Notes: a model not told the origin generated them from the sequence alone. A stretch of DNA of 64,000 bases from Bostrychus sinensis (GCA_020698575.1 CM036247.1:2751407-2815406), one strand, 5' to 3'; counted from the stretch's first letter, positions 10,527 to 21,439 are shown. Numbers and translations: made by a program.

Positions 10527-11393
10527 AGCCCTATTCACACAGGTATAAGCATTTACCCCTGGACCACTGTAATTCGTGAATTACCCCCCGATGTCAGTGT
10601 TTTTAGTCGGGCATTCACTCAGGACAAACGATGTCTGTAATTTACTCGATTTTACAAACTTTATTCCAGATATGACGTATTGAAAATCACAGATTTATAA
10701 TAAAACTCCCAGATTTCATTTACATGTTCTAGCTCTACTTAATCCTAAACTATCTTTTATGTTGAGTTCCTGTCCTGACAAAAACAAACTTTACCTCAGG
10801 CTACGACGCAGCTCATCCATTATCTGTGGAGCTTTCTGTTCTTAAACAGCAGGTGGCGCTCTTTATTAATCCATTCACTGTGATTCTGGATCTAACTTTA
10901 GCACTGAAAGCGTCCTAACTTTCCAAAACTAGCCCCATGTTGCTCCAAAAACTTAGTCTAACGTTGCCATGACGACGGGAGGTGTGTTTCCGGGTCACGT
11001 CTTCAACGTAGTTTGTTTACTCTTTTTTTTTTTACTTTTTACTCTGAGAAAAACAGTAATCGTTTCGGAGTAAGACCAAAAGAGACGTCTTATTATTGCG
11101 ATAGTTTAAATCCAGAGGTAAAATGGAGCGTTAAAGACATTTTGGATCACTTTTAAGAACTTTAGGAAACAATCTGCTGACAAAATCAGCCTGAATCACA
11201 GACACAGGGATTCACATGGGACTGGTTTTATCAGAGGACCTCTGTGTTGGCAGAAATATGGTCGGTAATTTTCAGGGGAGACATTTTTACCGACATGGAT
11301 GATTCGCACGGAATAAAAATCACAGACGACATCGGCGATTGTTACAAATTACTGGAGGTCCCTGGGTAAAACTGATCCTGTGTGAATAGGGCT
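10527..11393. mobile_element. DNA transposon with 17-bp perfect terminal inverted repeats
   Basis: AGCCCTATTCACACAGG at 10527-10543 is exactly reverse-complemented at 11377-11393. If the first and last bases are counted as flank, they read TTAA and TGAA, hinting at a piggyBac-like TTAA target, but this is uncertain. No transposase frame remains. Confidence 0.7.
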
Positions 11394-12109
11394 GAAGACA
11401 GAAATGTTAAAATGCTTTTCACAGTTAAATCTTGTGCACTTTCAGAATTTTACACACACACACAATCCTCTGTCATTTGTGAAACAGATTTACGTCGGAG
11501 AAGACATTCAGCAGAAACATTAACACAGATTTCGTTACGCTGCTCCTGAGAAAGTCTCCAGAGTCATAGGCCTCGAGGACTCTGTTGGCTGTTAGCAGAC
11601 AGAAAAACACATTTTTATTTTATTAATAAAATACAGCGGCAAAGAAATGTAATGTTCAGTCTTAGTGTGTGCTTTTAATCTTCAAGACCTTGTCAAAATC
11701 TAGGAGAGAAAACAAACAAAAACAAATGCAGGGTTAGTTCATGTTACTCAACCCACATTCTATTTTAAAATGTACCAACTTTAATTTAAGTTAAGATGTA
11801 ATTTCTAACATTTATACATTCTCTTCCACTGGCCCGCATGTATCTGTGTGTTTTAAAAACAAAGGCTTAAAGATTTACTTCCCAAATCCACTCCAAAACA
11901 TTAAACACAGTACACCGTCATATTAACCTGTTTTATATTTTACCTTGCACTGCAGTTTCTGAGTGTAGACAACATGTTCTTCATCTTCTTTCTGATTGTA
12001 GGTAGGGCTCAACCTGCTGCATACTGCCACCTTCTGTCCTGGCATCACTCTCTTCTTCTTCTTCTTCTTCTTCTTCTTGATTTCCGGCAGACTAGACGTC
12101 TCCAGGCAT
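11394..12109. other. Noncoding with (TTC)n tract
   Basis: No supported gene. A CTTCTT trinucleotide run lies at about 12051-12079. Confidence 0.45.
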
Positions 12110-12440
12110 ATTGCTGCCCCCCTCCGATAGATTAAAATTACAGTTTACTACATCAAATTCTTAAGTGAAGTCCAGTGGAAAAGATGAAATTTAGCCAGGC
12201 CTTTGTTACTTCCTCTTGATGTTCATCAGGGTTGAGTAGCATTTTTAAGGAAATAGAGTCAAACCCTAAGTCCATTATTTCAACAAACATGGCTCTTCTC
12301 AAACCAGTGTACCGTCCACAGTCCAGCAGCACATGAGACACTGACTCAGACTTGTTACAGTTTCTGCAGAGGCCATCCGGATGCTTCCCAATTAGAGCCA
12401 GATCTTTTGCTAGGCCGCGTGTCCCAATCTCAGTCTTGTT
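12110..12440 (-). mobile_element. LINE ORF2 C-terminal relic with zinc knuckle
   Basis: The minus-strand frame reads a C-x2-C...H...C knuckle (CRNCNKSESVSHVLLDC) followed by about 50 residues, the usual C-terminal end of several non-LTR retrotransposon ORF2 proteins. Only this 3' part is present. Confidence 0.6.
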
Positions 12441-12540
12441 AAAAGAACCTGATTCCTCCTGTGCCTAACAGGGATGTTATGTACTTTCACACTCCTTTGG
12501 ATTAGGTGGTAGTGCCTCCCCCTTACCTCTCTGTATAATA

Positions 12541-12690
12541 TAGGGGTGGGATTAAATAAGTTTAAGTTTAAGTTTTCTTCCTCCCACTCCTTTTCGAGCC
12601 TTAAAAGAAACAGTTTTCAATGTATTTATGATTCTGTATGTACTGTATATTTGTCTTCAGTTGCTCGAAACAAATAAAGACTAACTAATA
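12541..12690 (+). mobile_element. LINE-1-type 3' UTR fragment
   Basis: The block beginning GGGGTGGGATTAAATAAG and running through CTTCCTCCCACTCCTTTT to an AAATAAA end is a recurrent 3' terminus of fish L1-like elements (recognised from memory). A 5'-truncated copy on the plus strand. Confidence 0.5.
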
Positions 12691-13711
12691 ATGGCTATTG
12701 CTGAAACAACGCATCATCAACATAAATACATCGACGCACATGGAGTGCATCCAAGCATTGCCTTTTGTTTACCTGCGTTCAGAATGATCCTAAATGTGAG
12801 CTGGTTGTACCTGGGACAGGTGCTCTGGGCTTTACCCTCACTGTGTGTGGGAAAGAAACGTGGCGTTTATTTTCTCAGGGGCGCGAGCTGTCGCTGACCT
12901 GCTGCTGTGAGGAAAGCGACACTAAAAAGTAAATGCTTGTTCTTGCGTCGTTAACGACTTCACAGCGCTGTCAGAGACACACGTGCGCTTTTCTTAAACC
13001 AAAACTTTGTCCAAATGTGGGTCTCAGTGTTTGTCTGTGTGATGATCTTATGGAGCGTCGTGCATTCGCTCAAACGCAGACCGCTCACTAACTACACAAG
13101 GCTCAGCTGACTCCTCCATCAGCTGCAAACATTATTAATTATAAATAAATGTAGAAATGTAGAAAGAAGTTGCAGCTCTAATAATACCACGCAGATATAT
13201 GCACTCAACCTGTTTTAACTACATGTCCCATAATGCAGCAGTCCCCAACCTTTTTTCTCCCAAGGACTAGTACTGGACATACAACGTTTTCACAGACTAA
13301 CCCTAACCTGAGGTATTTCTACAAATGCAGTAATATAAATGTAACACGACTCATAAAAGTAGAATCAGTGCAAACTGTAAAGGAAACTTGCTTTACAGTC
13401 GGCTCTCCACCACGTAAAAAAAAAAAAAACTCTGGAGTGACGATTGTTTTTTACTCATGTTTGCTGGGTTTAGCATCTGATTTAGATGGAAATTGGATGG
13501 AAAGTGAGAGAGTGAATCAAGTTTGTGGAGTTAAGACTCTGCAGCAGAAGTTTTTCAAAATAAAACACAGAAATCGCGGTAAACAAAAAAATAGCATTAA
13601 AATAAAAATGATATATTTAAATATTTTCCTTTCCAGCTGCAGACCTGGTGAAGGACGTCATGGCTGTGCTCTCTGACGCGGGAATGCCAAAAAAAAATTT
13701 CTACTTCCGCG
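12691..13711. other. Noncoding; possible hAT terminus near 13236
   Basis: No supported gene. CAGCAGTCCCCAACC at 13236 looks like an hAT terminus, but no partner with matching target duplication was found. A 147-codon plus frame (13233-13676) is low-complexity and judged spurious. Confidence 0.4.
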
Positions 13712-13838
13712 TTTTTCCCGCCTTGTGCAGCCCATAGAGGGCGCTCTACTGCCCTCAGAGCATGCGCGCTCTTGTTTCGGGGACCACCTGAGCTGTTCTG
13801 ACCAATGAGCGCAAAGAAGAGCTAGAGCTGTGACGTCA
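13712..13838. promoter_or_regulatory. Cluster of promoter-type motifs
   Basis: Within 130 bp there are an E2F-like TTTTTCCCGCC (13712-13722), an NRF1-like GCATGCGCGC (13760-13769), a CCAAT box (13802-13806) and a palindromic CRE TGACGTCA (13831-13838). This is typical of a housekeeping or germline promoter. It lies about 250 bp upstream of the minisatellite and 3.2 kb upstream of finger exon B, so an alternative promoter is possible. Confidence 0.4.
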
Positions 13839-14087
13839 CAAACAATACAAAGTCATTTTTAGCCGATTTGAGGATTTTTAATGTAGAAAAAGTCCATGAT
13901 ATGAAAATGGATAATAAACACATCCAAATCTGAACATTTTCCTCTGAACTGAACTCCTTTTGTGTCACTATTTCTGCAAATCTAAGAAACCTACATACTG
14001 TAAGTTAGAGTTACATTTACCGAGTACAATGCTAAATGAAAATGTAACCCTCCTGTAGTAGTTACAGTGTAATTAGGTCAGTCACAA

Positions 14088-16866
14088 GAGCAGACAGGAG
14101 CAGACAGGAGCAGACAGGAGCAGACAGGAGCTGACAGGAGGAGACAGGAGCTGACAGGAGGAGACAGGAGCAGACAGGAGCAGACAGGAGCTGACAGGAG
14201 CTGACAGGAGCTGACAGGAGCTGACAGGAGCAGACAGGAGCAGACAGGAGGAGACAGGAGCAGACAGGAGGAGACAGGAGCAGACAGGAGCTGACAGGAG
14301 CTGACAGGAGCTGACAGGAGCAGACAGGAGCAGACAGGAGGAGACAGGAGCAGATAGGAGCAGACAGGAGCTGACTGGAGCAGACAGGAGGAGACAGGAG
14401 CTGACAGGAGGAGACAGGAGCAGACAGGAGCAGACAGGAGCAGACAGGAGCTGACAGGAGCAGACAGGAGCAGACAGGAGGAGACAGGAGCTGACAGGAG
14501 GAGACAGGAGCAGACAGGAGCTGACAGGAGCAGACAGGAGCTAACAGGAGCAGACAGGAGCTGACAGGAGCAGACAGGAGCAGACAGGAGGAGACAGGAG
14601 CTGACAGGAGGAGACAGGAGCAGACAGGAGCAGACAGGAGCAGACAGGAGCTGACAGGAGCTGACAGGAGCTGACAGGAGCAGACAGGAGCAGACAGGAG
14701 CTGACAGGAGCAGACAGGAGCAGACAGGAGGAGACAGGAGCTGACAGGAGCTGACAGGAGCTGACAGGAGCAGACAGGAGCTGACAGGAGCAGACAGGCG
14801 CTGACAGGAGCAGACAGGAGCAGACAGGAGGAGACAGGAGCTGACAGGAGCTGACAGGAGCTGACAGGAGCAGACAGGAGCAGACAGGAGGAGACAGGAG
14901 CAGACAGGAGCAGACAGGAGCAGACAGGAGCTGACAGGAGCAGACAGGAGCTGACAGGAGCCGACAGGAGCAGACAGGAGCAGACAGGAGCTGACAGGAG
15001 CAGACAGGAGCAGACAGGAGGAGACAGGAGCTGACAGGAGCTGACAGGAGCAGACAGGAGCAGACAGGAGGAGACAGGAGCAGACAGGAGCAGACAGGAG
15101 CAGACAGGAGCTGACAGGAGCTGACAGGAGCTGACAGGAGCAGACAGGAGCTGACAGGAGCAGACAGGAGCAGACAGGAGGAGACAGGAGCTGACAGGAG
15201 CTGACAGGAGCTGACAGGAGCAGACAGGAGCTGACAGGAGCAGACAGGCGCTGACAGGAGCAGACAGGAGGAGACAGGAGCTGACAGGAGCTGACAGGAG
15301 CTGACAGGAGCAGACAGGAGCAGACAGGAGCAGACAGGAGGAGACAGGAGCAGACAGGAGCAGACAGGAGCAGACAGGAGCAGACAGGAGCTGACAGGAG
15401 CTGACAGGAGCAGACAGGAGCAGACAGGAGCTGACAGGAGCAGACAGGAGGAGACAGGAGCTGACAGGAGCTGACAGGAGCTGACAGGAGCAGACAGGAG
15501 CTGACAGGAGCAGACAGGAGCTGACAGGAGCTGACAGGAGCAGACAGGAGCTGACAGGAGCAGACAGGAGCTGACAGGAGCTGACAGGAGCTAACAGGAG
15601 CAGACAGGAGCTAACAGGAGCAGACAGGAGCTGACAGGAGCAGACAGGAGCAGACAGGAGCTAACAGGAGCAGACAGGAGCTAACAGGAGCAGACAGGAG
15701 CTAACAGGAGCTGACAGGAGCTGACAGGAGCAGACAGGAGCTAACAGGAGCAGACAGGCGCTGACAGGAGCAGACAGGAGCAGACAGGAGGAAACAGGAG
15801 CTGACAGGAGCTGACAGGAGCTGACAGGAGCAGACAGGAGCAGACAGGAGGAGACAGGAGCAGACAGGAGCAGACAGGAGCAGACAGGAGCTGACAGGAG
15901 CAGACAGGAGCTGACAGGAGCTGACAGGAGCTGACAGGAGCAGACAGGAGCTGACAGGAGCAGACAGGAGGAGACAGGAGCTGACAGGAGCTGACAGGAG
16001 CTGACAGGAGCAGACAGGAGCAGACAGGAGCTGACAGGAGCTGACAGGAGCTGACAGGAGCAGACAGGAGCAGACAGGAGCTGACAGGAGCTGACAGGAG
16101 CAGACAGGAGGAGACAGGAGCAGACAGGAGCTGACAGGAGCTGACAGGAGCAGACAGGAGGAGACAGGAGCTGACAGGAGCTGACAGGAGCAGACAGGAG
16201 CTGACAAGAGCAGACAGGAGCAGACAGGAGCAGACAGGAGCTGACAGGAGGAGACAGGAGCAGACAGGAGCAGACAGGAGCTGACAGGAGCAGACAGGAG
16301 CAGACAGGAGCTAACAGGAACAGACAGGAGCAGACAGGAGCAGACAGGAGCTGACAGGAGCAGACAGGAGCAGACAGGAGCAGACAGGAGGAGACAGGAG
16401 CAGACAGGAGCTGACAGGAGCTGACAGGAGCAGACAGGAGGAGACAGGAGCAGACAGGAGCAGACAGGAGCAGACAGGAGCTGACAGGAGCAGACAGGAG
16501 CAGACAGGAGCAGACAGGCGCTGACAGGAGCTGACAGGAGCAGACAGGAGCTGACAGGAGCAGACAGGAGCAGACAGGAGCTAACAGGAGCAGACAGGCG
16601 CTGACAGGAGCAGACAGGAGCTGACAGGAGCTGACAGGAGGAGACAGGAGCAGACAGGAGCAGACAGGAGCTGACAGGAGCAGACAGGAGCTAACAGGAG
16701 CAGACAGGCGCTGACAGGAGCTGACAGGAGCTGACAGGAGCTGACAGGAGCTGACAGGAGCAGACAGGAGCTAACAGGAGCAGACAGGCGCTGACAGGAG
16801 CAGACAGGAGCAGACAGGAGCAGACAGGAGCTGACAGGAGCAGACAGGAGCAGACAGGAGCAGACA
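14088..16866. repeat. 10-bp minisatellite, about 278 units, no indel
   Basis: Tandem array of the decamer NNNACAGGAG. The first three bases are mostly CAG, CTG or GAG, more rarely CTA. Every unit from start to end keeps the same 10-bp register over 2.78 kb. Variants such as a GGCG end followed by CTGACAGGAG recur seven times (14791, 15241, 15751, 16511, 16591, 16701, 16781), showing higher-order amplification. The plus strand is purine-rich. The array ends about 98 bp before the acceptor of finger exon B, so it lies inside that gene's intron. Long minus-strand frames inside are by-products of the repeat. Confidence 0.97.
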
Positions 16867-17007
16867 CATTGTCCAGCCTTTACCTGATGTTGAAGCAGTT
16901 TACAGAATTATGACTCATTCACCGTAACGGAATGTTAACTTCTTTCCTGTTGTCTGTTTGCAGATAAACAAGCTTAGCTTGGGGAGCACACCTGTGACCA
17001 GAGAGAC

Positions 17008-18165
17008 ATGGCTCTTACTGCAAAGGGCACTTTGAAATCTGACCTGATAACCCACTCCAAGGAAAAGCCTTTTAACTGTGAGCAGTGTGGGAAGAGTTAT
17101 AAACAATCACGTCATCTTTCACGGCACATTCGGATCCACACCGGAGAAAAACTATACAGCTGTGACCAATGTGGGAAGAGTTTCACTGAGGCAGGTGACT
17201 TTAATGTACACATGAGAATCCACACTGGAGAGAGGCCATACAAATGTGAGCAGTGTGGGAAGGCCTTCACTGCAATGCAACACCTCCAGCAACACATCAG
17301 AATCCACACAGGGGAAAAGTTGTTCAGCTGTGATGAGTGTGGGAAGGCATTTACTCATTCCTCAAATCTTAAAAGTCACGAGAGAATACACACTGGACTA
17401 AAGCCATACAATTGTGAGCAGTGTGGCAAAGCCTTTACTACGTCAAAGTCCCTCAGATCTCACATGGGGATCCACACTGGAGAGAAACTGTACCGCTGTG
17501 ATCAGTGTGGTCAGACCTTCAGATGGGCAGATTCTTTTAATAAACACCAGAGTATCCACACTGGAGAGAAGCCATATGAATGTGACCAGTGTGGGGAGAC
17601 GTTTAGGATAAAGAACTTTCTCTGGAGTCACCAGCGTGTCCACAGAGATGAGCGTCCATACAAGTGTGAGCAATGTGATAAGGCTTTTAGACAAGCAGGG
17701 CACCTCACAAAACACTACCGAACCCACACAGGAGAAAAACCATACTGCTGTGAGCAGTGTGGGAAGGAGTTTTCATCAACTTTTTCTTTTCAATCACACA
17801 CAAGGATCCACACTGGGGAAAAGCCGTACAAATGTGAGCTGTGTGGTAAGAATTTTCGCTTTTTAAAAGACCTCAAAGTGCACCGCCGAGTTCACACAGG
17901 AGAGAAACCATACGTCTGTACAGACTGTGGAAAGAGCTTTGGTTTTTCATCCAGCTTTGAAATACACATGAGAACTCACACTGGAGAGAGGCCGTACAAG
18001 TGTGACAAATGTGAGAAGGATTTTAAGTCATCACATCATCTTCTAGCACACCAGCAAGTTCACACTGAAGACAGACTGTTCCACTGTGAACAATGTGAGA
18101 AGACTTTTAAATCAATAAAGTGTCTCAAAAAACATCAGAAGATTCACACTGGAAACAAACCATGA
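17008..18165 (+). CDS. C2H2 zinc-finger protein B (13 fingers, truncated)
   Basis: Putative nuclear DNA-binding protein of 385 residues. The exon begins at 16964 after the acceptor TTTGCAG. ATG 17008 (MALTAKG) aligns with the start of protein A; the older upstream start has been lost by mutation. About 25 residues precede 13 uninterrupted C2H2 fingers that correspond one-to-one, in order, with fingers 1-13 of protein A, including the unusual HRDERPYKC and HTEDRLFHC linkers. The stop arises because CCACATGAA in gene A is CCATGAA here: a 2-bp loss turns the frame into TGA right after finger 13. The protein is probably functional as a shorter finger array. The 5' noncoding exon is likely the one ending at 6173, giving an intron of about 10.8 kb. 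No effector domain is visible. Confidence 0.85.
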   Translation: MALTAKGTLKSDLITHSKEKPFNCEQCGKSYKQSRHLSRHIRIHTGEKLYSCDQCGKSFTEAGDFNVHMRIHTGERPYKCEQCGKAFTAMQHLQQHIRIHTGEKLFSCDECGKAFTHSSNLKSHERIHTGLKPYNCEQCGKAFTTSKSLRSHMGIHTGEKLYRCDQCGQTFRWADSFNKHQSIHTGEKPYECDQCGETFRIKNFLWSHQRVHRDERPYKCEQCDKAFRQAGHLTKHYRTHTGEKPYCCEQCGKEFSSTFSFQSHTRIHTGEKPYKCELCGKNFRFLKDLKVHRRVHTGEKPYVCTDCGKSFGFSSSFEIHMRTHTGERPYKCDKCEKDFKSSHHLLAHQQVHTEDRLFHCEQCEKTFKSIKCLKKHQKIHTGNKP

Positions 18166-18604
18166 ATGTGCCGAGTGTGTGTAGGAGCTTTCATCAGATC
18201 TTTTAAATTATTACTTGAGGATCCACACTGGGATAAAGTTCTACAGGTCCACACAGGATAGAACCTTGTTTGTGAAGAGTGTGGAAAGACAAAGCAAAAC
18301 ACACACAGACGGAAAACCTTACAACTGTGATGTGTGCGGAGACAGTTTTAAAAACTCATTAAGCTTAACATCCACACTGGAGAGAAACCACACACCTGTG
18401 ACCAGTGTGGGCAAACAAAACAGGAGCCACTGTGGAGCATCCAGAGAGCAGAGAGAGGGGGGAAGCATGTCAGAAAATCAGAGACGTTAAAAGGACAACG
18501 CACTGAAGAAGACAAAGCTGCTGAGGCAGGGTCATGTGACTCTGGACCAAGACCTGAACTCAAACTGGAGATCCAGCTTCAGAGAGTCCAGACTGTAGAG
18601 TAAA
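18166..18604 (+). pseudogene. Decayed 3' fingers and tail of zinc-finger gene B
   Basis: Beyond the premature stop, finger pieces remain in several frames (for example PYNCDVCGDSFKNS near 18320). The final part aligns with the C-terminal tail and stop of gene A. About half of the expected fingers are deleted or frameshifted. It would be 3' UTR in a transcript. Confidence 0.75.
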
Positions 18605-18636
18605 CAGCCAGTGAGAAACCAGGACACACCTCTGTA

Positions 18637-18961
18637 TAGGGCTGGGTACCATTCAGATTTTTTTGTTACCAGTTCTTAAATGATACCTGATTTTCAATAC
18701 CGGTACCTGAATGATACTCCTTCTGATACCTGAGCTAATTCATCTTCAACAATCATAAAACACAATAAAAGAATGAAAAGACCAATTTTTGAAGCAAAAT
18801 TCTTAGCTGTAAATGATTTTTTTATTTATTCTATTATTTATTTGATTCATACATGCAAAAGAAAATTAAAGGTCCCATTAGGTATTGAAATTTGGCATTG
18901 AATTATTTTTTATTTTTTATTTTGATACTGTAAATGTATTGTTTAATAGTACCCAGCCCTA
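18637..18961. mobile_element. hAT-like MITE (325 bp)
   Basis: Termini TAGGGCTGGGTAC and GTACCCAGCCCTA (one unpaired A) are inverted repeats. Perfect 8-bp duplications CCTCTGTA lie at 18629-18636 and 18962-18969. The homologous flank of gene A (about 3001-3015) lacks the element, giving the empty site. Confidence 0.9.
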
Positions 18962-19583
18962 CCTCTGTATAACCAGGGGTGAAAGTAAGCCGGTACGGCC
19001 CGGTACTACGTAGCGGCATAAGATTTAGCGGTGGTACGCAGTACCAGCTAGAAAGAGATCAGCTGTGGCCGGTCTTTGCAGCTTTTACACACATTAGAAA
19101 GACCAGGCAGTGCTTTATCTCATCAGATCTGTGTCTGTGTGGTTTTTAGTGGCTTATGATCGCTCCAGTGATGTGATTTAATGCACAGAATGTCCCTCTC
19201 CCCTCTCATCATTCACTGATTCTCTTTTTGATTGATTGATGCGCGTCTTAAGCCCAAACCACACCTGGAGCGCCGCCTCAAATTACACCAAACACTTGAG
19301 AAGGTTTTAATCAGTGGCCCTCAACCCGGCGATCGTAAAAGCAGTGCAGGGTAGATCAGCAGGAGCCATGTCTTTCCAAATAAAGTTATTTGCCTATGGT
19401 TTTTGAACGCCCCGCAGATGGATCAGACTGAGATTCTTTCTAACACACGAGACACCGCGGAAGCGCGAGGAAACCACACGAGCTACGAACTAAACCCAAT
19501 ACAAGCAACTTAATAACAATCAGAGTTCTGGCCGCTTTCACTTCAGTTCTGTTGTGGAGGCTGCAGGCTCCGCCCCCGCTCTG

Positions 19584-19703
19584 AACACACACACACACAC
19601 ACAGACACACACACACACAGACACACACAGACACACATATGCACACACACAGACACACTCACACGCACACACAGACACACACACAGACACACACACACGC
19701 GCA
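19584..19703. repeat. (CA)n/(ACACAG)n microsatellite
   Basis: About 120 bp of CA repeat interrupted by AG steps. Translated frames across it are spurious. Confidence 0.95.
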
Positions 19704-19848
19704 CAGGAGGAGAGGCAGTGGTATCAGGGAGGAGACAGGTGAGGAATGTGGCAGAGCCTGATGTACGTCACCTGTTTGCTTTGTTTTTGTCCTGCAGTAG
19801 TTTGTTGTTGCCGTGCGTGAGGAAAGCTGACTTTGTCAAAGTCTCACA

Positions 19849-19906
19849 AGCTCCTCCCCTGAGCGTTACCATGGAGCTCCTCCCCTGAGCGTTACCATGG
19901 AGCTCC
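19849..19906. repeat. 26-bp tandem duplication
   Basis: The block starting AGCTCCTCCCCTGAGCG occurs at 19849 and again at 19875, followed by a partial third start. Confidence 0.9.
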
Positions 19907-20372
19907 TGTCAATCACCAATGTTACTAAAATAATGTTGAGCTTTGATGATAAGCTGCATTGATACTGCAGTTTAATTCAGGCCTAATTATAAATATAGTA
20001 GGCCTATTATAATCCATAATAATCAGCAGTTTTAGGAAATGATGGAATGTTGTAAATATCACTGACAAAACTTTATATGCTACATTTATTAGATTCAGTT
20101 ATTCCTGTCCTGAGTTGATGATGAACGTTTATAATTTTTAGTTTAATAAAATGTGACTTTATTAAAGTGGTTATTTCTATTTTTATTTTCATGTTTAACC
20201 ACTGCAATAATAATAACCCTGATAAATGCCCACCATGTTTAATAGAAATAAGGGGTAAAAAAAAAAATAAAGGTAGATCTCCAGGCCTTGATGACTTTAA
20301 AAGTAGATCGCAAGCCGAAAAAGGTTGGGTACCACTGGTCTAGATAGAACTGTTGCTCAATACTAATGGTAA

Positions 20373-20373
20373 T

Positions 20374-20407
<34 letters not shown>
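20373..20407. repeat. (TA)n microsatellite
   Basis: Uninterrupted TA dinucleotides near the right end of the nested element. Confidence 0.95.
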
Positions 20408-20591
20408 TGCTTATTGATTTTAGCCTCTTGTTTTTGGTGTATATTGTTGCGTCAGAATTTCATTGCCCCCTCTTTATTTAATATGGACCCCCATTGCCCC
20501 CTCAATGATATCGTCCCTGTCTATAGCAGGTTATTAGCGAGTTAGCGACAGAAAGGAGGTTCCCTGTGCTCTGACTGCAGCAGGAGTCGGG

Positions 20592-20693
20592 AGCTGCTGC
20601 CTGTGTCCCCCCGAGCAGCAGCTACTGTCCCTCAGTGTTTACAGCTGCTGCCTGTGTCCCCCCGAGCAGCAGCTACTGTCCCTCAGTGTTTAC
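20592..20693. repeat. 51-bp perfect tandem duplication
   Basis: Two adjacent copies starting AGCTGCTGCCTGTG at 20592 and 20643 inside the large hAT-like element. Their identity shows recent origin. Confidence 0.95.
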
Positions 20694-21439
20694 AGCTGTG
20701 TGTCTGTGTCACACGGAGCAGAGAACCATCTTTGTTACTGCAGAAGTACGGGGGCCATGTGTGCGCCTCATAGAAAACAATAGGGATGTATTTTTTGACG
20801 TGCGTCCGGTGTGTGTTGGCCTTTATTGGGTGCGTTTGATTTGTTTTCAAGCCCTGTTAAACCCCTGTATAAGCCATGTCTATATTTTTCATTTATAGTC
20901 AAGATTTATTAAAAATATATGTGTAGGCATAATTTGTTATAGTACCGGCAAAAGCAAAAATCTACTTTCACCCCTGTGTATAACAGTTATGAACTTAATG
21001 CTCTGAGTGTTTTATCCGAGCCTGTGTCCAGACAGAACTCACTTTCTCAGAAAGTTTTCCTTCTGGAACCAACTGTGTAGGTGATTCTTCACTGAGCTCA
21101 AAATTACTTTAAATTTGAGTTTGTACAGCTTGAGTTTTTCTGCTGACACTAAAGTGAGTCAACCCTGAGACTGGCCGCCTGAAAGGAAACCAGCAGGCTT
21201 CCATCTCCCTCAACCACTCAGCTACAAGACTTCATAATGTAATTAACCTGACCATGATCTTTTGACGTTCAGAAGGATACAATTCTTAGTAAAAATCTGT
21301 CATCATTTTATTGTTCAGCTTCAAAGTGTGATCACCTTTCCCTGCCCTCAGTAAGATCCTGAGAGAGTCCTAACCTGAACGAGTCGGAGGTAGAAAGCCA
21401 GATTTATTACCGTCATCAAAAACTCTTTGTTTTAATTAG

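Larger units (their letters stand above)
19312..20337. mobile_element. Nested hAT-like element
   Basis: Termini CAGTGGCCCTCAACC and GGTTGGGTACCACTG are inverted with about two mismatches. Flanking octamers agree only partly, so the target duplication is decayed. It sits inside the 18974-20976 element and is therefore younger than that insertion. Confidence 0.6.
18974..20976. mobile_element. hAT-like transposon with nested insertions (2,003 bp)
   Basis: Termini CAGGGGTGAAAGTA and TACTTTCACCCCTG. Perfect 8-bp duplications TGTATAAC lie at 18966-18973 and 20977-20984. The uninterrupted TGTATAAC is present in the gene A flank near 3010. The interior holds another hAT-like element, microsatellites and a 51-bp tandem duplication. 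No transposase frame was recognised. Confidence 0.9.

Noticed and set aside
13233..13676. 147-codon plus frame near 13.4 kb
   Set aside because: Starts in an hAT-type terminus, is Lys/Asn/Ile-rich as expected of AT-rich DNA, and has no domain or splice support.
15701..16207. 168-codon minus-strand frame with a repeated SAPVCSCQLL decapeptide
   Set aside because: It is the automatic translation of the 10-bp minisatellite (three units give ten codons) and ends wherever a CTA variant creates TAG.
14088..16866. Resemblance of the AGCT-rich array to immunoglobulin switch regions
   Set aside because: Shared AGCT and purine bias only; no immunoglobulin genes are nearby and fish lack class switching.
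19312..20337. Claim of a perfect target duplication for the nested element
   Set aside because: The flanking octamers GTTTTAAT and GTCTAGAT agree at only five or six positions, so I report inverted ends only.
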